12,293 bases of DNA from Rhodospirillaceae bacterium TMED167 (lineage in GTDB: Bacteria > Pseudomonadota > Alphaproteobacteria > Rhodospirillales_A > UBA2165). Shown piece by piece: positions 7,785 to 12,293 of this stretch. The notes under the pieces were generated by a model that was given only the letters and a program-made list of their open reading frames with translations, was not told the origin of the DNA and ran no database searches. The stretch is taken from positions 1-12,293 of the forward strand of contig NHHQ01000008.1 of the NCBI GenBank assembly GCA_002170915.1, in the 5' to 3' direction. The position numbers and the translations under genes are program-made. How positions within the stretch are numbered: the stretch's first letter is position 1; each line of letters opens with the position of its first letter.

Positions 7785-10700
7785 TGCCCAGTGCCGACAC
7801 ACAAATAAGTGAAACCGGCCGGCTGGCAAATGCCTCACAACAGGTAGCCATTGATCCACATGTGTCTGCCTGGGTCTCGGCATCGGCCGGCACCGGGAAA
7901 ACCAAGGTTCTGACCGAACGTGTCCTGAGCCTGCTGTTATCTGGCTGTCCACCACAGAAAATCTTATGCCTGACTTTCACAAAAGCCGCCGCTGCGGAAA
8001 TGGAAAGCCGGATATTCGGGTATTTGGGCGATTGGGTCATCTTGGACGATGAGGAACTCGAAAACCGACTGTCACAGATCCTTGGCCTGCCGCCGGAAGC
8101 GCATCACAAGACACGCGCCCGGCGTTTGTTTGCCCAGGTTCTGGAGACGCCGGGCGGGATGCATATTGAGACCATCCACGCCTTTTGCCAGTCCCTTTTA
8201 AGGCGCTTCCCCCTGGAAGCTCAGATGTCGCCGCACTTCACACTGGTCGACGAACGGGACGCGGCCGAGTTGCTCGACGCGGCCAAAGAGCAGATCCTGG
8301 CGACCGCGCGGTCGGGTAAGAATGACGCACTTGCGGACGCCTTAAAAGAGATCACCCAGCATCTCCATGAAACCGGATTTCCAGCCCTGTTGACGTCTCT
8401 GGCGTCGGCGCGGGGGAGACTGCGGCGCCTGTTGACCCGGCACAAGGGATTGGCGCCAACCATCACAGCGACCCGGGCGCTTTTGGGCATCGATGAAACG
8501 GAAACACCGGAATATCTGTTTGAGGCCGCTGTGTCAGATGGCGCCCATGATCTATTGGGTCTCAAACTTGCCGCTGAAATTTTGAGCGGCGGCGCCAAGA
8601 CCGACAAAGAAAACGGGTTGAAGATTCAAACATGGGTCGATAGTGCCGACAGGGATATATTTGCCTTTGAGAATTATGCGGATGTATTCCTGACAGCGAA
8701 ACGCGGGTCCGGGCCGATTGAAATCAGGAAACGCCTAATCACCAAAAAACTGGCCGAGGGTCATCCGGACGTCGTCGAAATTCTCGCACAAGAGGCAGAC
8801 CGGCTGGTGCAGTTTATCCTCAGAAAGCGGGCCGCCGTGACCGCGCAGGCTACGGCCGCATTGCTTCAATTCGGAAGTGCGCTGTTGGAGGCGTACCAGT
8901 CGCAAAAAGACGCGCGCGCGCTCATTGACTACGATGATTTGATCTTGGAATCCGGCCGTTTACTAAAACGTAAAGACGTCGCACCTTGGGTGCTTTATAA
9001 ACTGGATGAGGGTCTCGACCATATCCTTGTCGATGAAGCTCAGGATACGAGTCCGGATCAGTGGGAGGTTATCACCGCCCTCGCGGAAGCTTTTTTCGAC
9101 ACCCAGGACGGTTCTGGACAGGAGCGCACTGTCTTTGCCGTCGGCGATCTGAAACAATCTATCTATAGTTTTCAAGGGGCCGATCCGGATGAATTCCAAA
9201 AAATGCGGGACCGGTTCAGCCGCGCCATTCCGGCAGCGGGCCAGGTCTGGCGAGAGGTCGATCTAACGGTGTCTTTTCGCTCCACGGAGGCCGTTTTGGG
9301 GGCTGTCGACGCGGTTTTTTCCGCTGATCCCGCCGCCGACGGCGTCGCACTGGATGGAGAGGCCATTCACCATATGGCGTTCAGAAGCGGCCATGGCGGC
9401 CTGGTTGAAATGTGGCCGCCCGTCGAGCCCCAGGAAGTAGACACGCCAGTCCCCTGGAAACCGCCGGTGGAGCGAATTCAAGGAGACTCACCCACGGCCC
9501 GCCTCGCCAATCTGATCGCCGAACGCATCCGTCGGATGATTGATGATCAGGAACCGCTCGAATCCAAGGGCAGGCCGATTCGCCCAGGGGATGTTCTGAT
9601 CCTGGTCAGACGACGCGGTCCTTTTATTGATGAAATCGTACGGGCCTTAAAAACACGTGACATTGGCGTCGCCGGCACGGACCGGATGATCCTCACGCAG
9701 CAGATTGCCGTGCAAGACCTGATGGCCCTGGGCCGTTTTGCCCTGCTGCCAGACGACGACCTCACACTGGCGATTGTACTCAAATCACCCTTGGTAGGAT
9801 TGGATGAAGACGCGCTCTTTACACTGGCACACGGCCGGGTAGGCTCTCTATGGTCGGAACTGACTCACCGACAAACGGACTCAGCGGCGTTTGCAGACGC
9901 TCACCATTTTTTATCCGGCATCCTCGCGCAAGCCGATTTTACAACCCCGTTCGGTTTTTACAGCGACCTGCTGGATGCCCGCCAAGGGCGGCGCAAATTG
10001 TTGTCCCGACTCGGGTTCGATGCCGCTGATCCGGTATCTGAATTTCTCAATCTAGCCTTGGACTTTGAGCGGACCCACGTGCCGTCGCTCGAGGGCTTTC
10101 TCCACTGGATGGAAACCGGAGAGGCCGAGATCAAACGGGATCTGGAACAGGCCCGGCCAGACGCCGTGCGTGTAATGACGGTCCATGGCGCGAAGGGCTT
10201 GGAAGCGCCCATCGTTTTCCTACCTGATACATTGCAGATGCCGAGCAAGCTTCCACTTTTTTACTGGGTGGCAGATGAAGACGGTTCTGATCGAGCCATT
10301 CTCTGGCCGCCACGACGCAGCTATTTTGAAAAAATCACCGAGGCCCAGCGGGACAAAGTTATTAAAGACAGAAACCACGAATACCGACGTCTTCTGTACG
10401 TCGCTATGACGCGCGCAGAAGACCGCCTTTATATCTGCGGCTGGCATACCAAGAAAAAAGCACCCAAGGGATGCTGGTACGATCTTATGCATGCGGCGAT
10501 TTCAGCCGCCGGAGAAAAGCGGGACGATCCGTTTTTAGTGGAAATGAAGGAGACCGCGGATAACGATGTTGTCTTCATCAGGTCTCCACAACAAATTTCC
10601 ATCGGCGCGAAGCCAGAAGAAAAAGCGATAGCGCATGTTGATCTGCAGGATTGGATGCTGTCAAAATCACCGGAAGAACCGGCGCCCTTATCGCCGTTGG

Positions 10701-11257
10701 CGCCATCTCAACCGGACGCACCGGACCCGGCGGTCGAGTCGCCGCTAAGCGGGGACGGCGCCGACCGGTTTAAGCGCGGAAACATCGTTCACACTCTTCT
10801 GCAAACCCTGCCACAGTTACCGGAGGATTACCGAAAAGCCGCTGCCCAGGCATTTTTGGCGCGCGAGGGACATCGGCTGTCAGCCCGCCTCCAAGAAGAC
10901 ATTCTCACAGAAACAATGGATGTGCTGGACCATCACGAGTTCGGCGCCCTGTTTGGCCCCGGCTCCCGCGCGGAGGTTCCCCTGGTGGGCGAAATCGGCG
11001 GACATATTCTGTCCGCGCAGATTGACCGACTGGTGGTCGCAGATGGCAAAGTGATGATAGTGGATTATAAAACCAATCGGCCACCGCCATCTCGCCCAGA
11101 CGACGTTCCCCTGGTCTATCTTCGGCAAATGGCGGCATACCGGGCCGCGCTTCAGCGTATTTATCCGGCACAAGATATCGAATGCTTGCTCCTGTGGACG
11201 GATGGCCCCGCGCTGATGCACCTACCCGCCAGCATGCTCGCCGACCACGCACCTTGA
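7784..11257 (+). CDS. addA: Double-strand break repair helicase-nuclease AddA
   Basis: AddA is the motor and second nuclease of AddAB, a UvrD/Rep-type superfamily 1A helicase (3'-5' polarity in this family). With the start at 7784 it has 1157 residues. Motifs in order: Walker A ASAGTGKT (33-40, K39), T-F-T-K-A-A-A-A-E-M, Walker B V-D-E-A-Q-D-T (416-422), motif III G-D-L-K-Q-S-I-Y-S-F-Q-G-A-D (454-467), motif IV with V-S-F-R-S-T, motif V VHGAKGLE (800-807), motif VI Y-V-A-M-T-R-A-E-D-R (872-881), and the PD-(D/E)XK nuclease with H1003, D1081 and V-D-Y-K-T-N (D1094, K1096). All key residues are present, so the enzyme looks active. ATG 7784 shares one base with the addB stop; GGGAG at 7767-7771 stands 12 nt upstream. 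An in-frame ATG at 7742 inside addB would add 14 Arg-rich residues and is less likely. Confidence 0.97.
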   Translation: MPSADTQISETGRLANASQQVAIDPHVSAWVSASAGTGKTKVLTERVLSLLLSGCPPQKILCLTFTKAAAAEMESRIFGYLGDWVILDDEELENRLSQILGLPPEAHHKTRARRLFAQVLETPGGMHIETIHAFCQSLLRRFPLEAQMSPHFTLVDERDAAELLDAAKEQILATARSGKNDALADALKEITQHLHETGFPALLTSLASARGRLRRLLTRHKGLAPTITATRALLGIDETETPEYLFEAAVSDGAHDLLGLKLAAEILSGGAKTDKENGLKIQTWVDSADRDIFAFENYADVFLTAKRGSGPIEIRKRLITKKLAEGHPDVVEILAQEADRLVQFILRKRAAVTAQATAALLQFGSALLEAYQSQKDARALIDYDDLILESGRLLKRKDVAPWVLYKLDEGLDHILVDEAQDTSPDQWEVITALAEAFFDTQDGSGQERTVFAVGDLKQSIYSFQGADPDEFQKMRDRFSRAIPAAGQVWREVDLTVSFRSTEAVLGAVDAVFSADPAADGVALDGEAIHHMAFRSGHGGLVEMWPPVEPQEVDTPVPWKPPVERIQGDSPTARLANLIAERIRRMIDDQEPLESKGRPIRPGDVLILVRRRGPFIDEIVRALKTRDIGVAGTDRMILTQQIAVQDLMALGRFALLPDDDLTLAIVLKSPLVGLDEDALFTLAHGRVGSLWSELTHRQTDSAAFADAHHFLSGILAQADFTTPFGFYSDLLDARQGRRKLLSRLGFDAADPVSEFLNLALDFERTHVPSLEGFLHWMETGEAEIKRDLEQARPDAVRVMTVHGAKGLEAPIVFLPDTLQMPSKLPLFYWVADEDGSDRAILWPPRRSYFEKITEAQRDKVIKDRNHEYRRLLYVAMTRAEDRLYICGWHTKKKAPKGCWYDLMHAAISAAGEKRDDPFLVEMKETADNDVVFIRSPQQISIGAKPEEKAIAHVDLQDWMLSKSPEEPAPLSPLAPSQPDAPDPAVESPLSGDGADRFKRGNIVHTLLQTLPQLPEDYRKAAAQAFLAREGHRLSARLQEDILTETMDVLDHHEFGALFGPGSRAEVPLVGEIGGHILSAQIDRLVVADGKVMIVDYKTNRPPPSRPDDVPLVYLRQMAAYRAALQRIYPAQDIECLLLWTDGPALMHLPASMLADHAP

Positions 11258-11282
11258 CTGGATTAGGCGACAGCCATAGAAT
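11254..11282 (+). promoter_or_regulatory. Promoter of trxA, overlapping the addA stop
   Basis: TTGACT (11254-11259, 5 of 6 to consensus) and TAGAAT (11277-11282, 5 of 6) are separated by exactly 17 nt, a near-consensus sigma-70 promoter. The -35 box contains the addA stop codon TGA (11255-11257). Transcription would start near 11289 and give a leader of about 54 nt before the trxA ATG. No terminator lies between addA and trxA, so read-through may add to trxA expression. Confidence 0.7.
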
Positions 11283-11329
11283 CGGCCTTATATAAATGAT
11301 GTTGGCGGGCATGTGTCTCGCATGAAAAT

Positions 11330-11333
11330 AGGA
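11330..11333 (+). promoter_or_regulatory. Ribosome binding site of trxA
   Basis: AGGA stands 9 nt before the ATG at 11343 and selects that start over the in-frame GTG 11313 and ATG 11322, which have no purine-rich site at a suitable distance and would add 7-10 residues not typical of thioredoxin. Confidence 0.65.
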
Positions 11334-11342
11334 CGCTTTTTA

Positions 11343-11660
11343 ATGGCTAAACAAGTTACAGACTCAAGTTTTGATGCCGATGTACTTCAGGCCGATGAAC
11401 CAGTTCTTGTGGATTTCTGGGCAGAATGGTGCGGTCCCTGTAAACAGATTGCACCGGCACTCGACGAGATCGGAGACGAACTGACCGGGAAAATGATACT
11501 CGCGAAAGTGAATATTGATGACAACCCGGAATCACCGTCCAAATATGGTGTCCGAGGGATCCCGACACTCATGCTTTTCAAGGGAGGTGAAGTAGCCGCA
11601 ACAAAAGTCGGCGCGCTGCCGAAAAGCAAACTGAAAGAATGGGTCGAGTCCGTTATCTAG
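11343..11660 (+). CDS. trxA: Thioredoxin 1
   Basis: Thioredoxin is the cytoplasmic dithiol reductant recycled by thioredoxin reductase and used by ribonucleotide reductase, methionine sulfoxide reductases and peroxidases. The 105-residue product is of standard length for the family. It shows the active site W-C-G-P-C (29-33), the conserved V-D-F-W-A-E-W lead-in (23-29), V-N-I-D-D-N-P (56-62), the cis-Pro in G-I-P-T (P74) and a C-terminal G-A-L-P-K helix entry. There is no signal peptide, so it is the cytoplasmic type. The start at 11343 gives the usual M-A-K-Q-V-T-D N-terminus and has an AGGA site 9 nt upstream. Placement after addA is a known alphaproteobacterial arrangement. The gene has its own promoter and terminator. 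Confidence 0.98.
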   Translation: MAKQVTDSSFDADVLQADEPVLVDFWAEWCGPCKQIAPALDEIGDELTGKMILAKVNIDDNPESPSKYGVRGIPTLMLFKGGEVAATKVGALPKSKLKEWVESVI

Positions 11661-11699
11661 CGGACCCATGAGTCCGGCATTCTGGAAGGTTGACTTTCT

Positions 11700-11731
11700 A
11701 CCCCGCCGATCCGGCGGGGTTCTCTTTTTTT
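11700..11731 (+). terminator. Rho-independent terminator of trxA
   Basis: An 8-bp perfect stem (CCCCGCCG 11701-11708, CGGCGGGG 11712-11719) closes a 3-nt loop and is extended by an A-T pair (11700, 11720). A T-rich tract TTCTCTTTTTTT follows (11720-11731). A smaller CGGAC/GTCCG stem with a 6-nt loop (11661-11676) stands right after the trxA stop; its role is unclear. Confidence 0.93.
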
Positions 11732-11732
11732 A

Positions 11733-11738
11733 AGGGGG
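11733..11738 (+). promoter_or_regulatory. Candidate ribosome binding site of the methyltransferase gene
   Basis: AGGGGG, preceded by one more A, stands 4 nt before the ATG at 11743, directly after the T tract of the trxA terminator. The spacing is short but usable, and it is the only purine-rich site near this start. Confidence 0.5.
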
Positions 11739-11742
11739 CGTA

Positions 11743-12293
11743 ATGGGCGAAGCGTATTTAAAAGATACCCCCTATATTTGGGGATCATATAACGAACTCA
11801 GCCCCTTATTTTTGAATTATATCTGTGCGTTAAACGGTCACCGTCCCCGAGACATCGACCCGGCCTTCACCTATTGTGAACTGGGAAGCGGAAATGGTGT
11901 CACCGTGACAGCGCTCGCCGAGCTCTATCCTCAGGGGTCTTTTTACGCCATCGATTTTAATAACATTCATATCGATAACAGCAACGCCCTGCTGACAGAC
12001 ACCAATTTAGATAATGTCAATTTTTGCAAAATGGATTTTAATGATCTGCACTCTCTTCCGGGTCCGGACTTTGACTTTATCGTCATGCACGGGGTCTACA
12101 GCTGGGTCAACGCCGAAACCCGCGGCAATATCTGCGCGTTCATTGCCTCCCGTCTAAAGGACGGTGGGATTGTATATCTCAGTTACGACAGCCTCCCTGG
12201 TTGGTCGGCGATCACTCCGCTCCGGGATATGGTGGTGGCCCACACAAAAAATATGTCCGGCGACTCGCTGGCAAAAACCCAGGCGGGTCTAGA
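11743..12293 (+). CDS. Class I SAM-dependent methyltransferase, regulatory-domain (PF10119-like) family, 3'-truncated
   Basis: An open frame of 183 codons plus two bases runs off the end of the window. It is the N-terminal catalytic part of a class I (Rossmann) methyltransferase: P-Y-I-W-G-S-Y-N-E-L-S-P-L near the start, motif I C-E-L-G-S-G-N-G (45-52), the acidic ribose-binding D71 in A-I-D-F-N, D98 after motif II, and H-G-V-Y-S-W-V (116-122), L-S-Y-D-S-L-P-G-W (146-154) and L-R-D-M-V-V-A-H (160-167). From memory, the H-G-V-Y-S-W-V and P-G-W motifs are typical of methyltransferases that carry a C-terminal 'methyltransferase regulatory domain'; that part lies beyond the window. The substrate is not known; some members act on protein lysines. 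Base use is more A+T rich than the neighbours (about 50% G+C by hand count over 11761-12240). It may be expressed by read-through of the trxA terminator. Confidence 0.85.
   Translation, partial: MGEAYLKDTPYIWGSYNELSPLFLNYICALNGHRPRDIDPAFTYCELGSGNGVTVTALAELYPQGSFYAIDFNNIHIDNSNALLTDTNLDNVNFCKMDFNDLHSLPGPDFDFIVMHGVYSWVNAETRGNICAFIASRLKDGGIVYLSYDSLPGWSAITPLRDMVVAHTKNMSGDSLAKTQAGL

Noticed and set aside
11296..11325. Nine-codon upstream reading frame in the trxA leader, its TGA overlapping an in-frame ATG as ATGA
   Set aside because: It has no ribosome site, no runs of regulatory codons and no pairing structure; it is likely chance.

Overview
The window is a compact, single-strand stretch of a bacterial chromosome, almost certainly from an alphaproteobacterium. 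The evidence is the gene order (ahcY, a PAS histidine kinase of DivL type, tsaE, amgK, murU, addB, addA, trxA), which is a housekeeping arrangement known from that class, together with an AddB/AddA pair of alphaproteobacterial type and moderately high G+C (about 58% by hand count over five 60-base lines of addA). The genus cannot be fixed from the sequence. All eight complete or partial housekeeping genes and a ninth partial gene lie on the + strand. There are no tRNA, rRNA, CRISPR, IS or phage features, and no gap longer than about 95 bases lacks a gene.

Layout. 1-932 is the 3' two thirds of ahcY (S-adenosylhomocysteine hydrolase), closed by a strong intrinsic terminator. A 93-base spacer follows with a candidate promoter whose predicted transcript would begin at or next to the GTG of a soluble two-PAS histidine kinase (1026-2507). 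After 65 bases comes a tight run: tsaE (2573-3043), amgK (3043-4050), murU (4047-4787), addB (4797-7784) and addA (7784-11257). Its junctions are 1-nt or 4-nt stop/start overlaps or a 9-nt gap, so this is very likely one operon with translational coupling. trxA (11343-11660) has its own near-consensus promoter, whose -35 box overlaps the addA stop codon, and its own terminator. A truncated SAM-dependent methyltransferase gene begins 11 nt after that terminator and runs off the end.

How the genes work together. AhcY clears S-adenosylhomocysteine, the product of methyltransferases. TsaE supports the universal tRNA t6A modification. AmgK and MurU form the two-step salvage of MurNAc to UDP-MurNAc in cell-wall recycling. 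AddB and AddA are the helicase-nuclease that processes double-strand breaks. TrxA is the general disulfide reductant. The kinase sits where DivL is found in other Alphaproteobacteria and resembles it in domain make-up, but it keeps a canonical histidine.

Most of the window is ordinary conserved chromosome, and I see no complete undescribed system. The points most worth a second look are the DivL-like kinase with a phosphorylatable His, a CtrA-like box over its predicted -10 region and a possible leaderless GTG start; and the partial methyltransferase placed right behind the trxA terminator.
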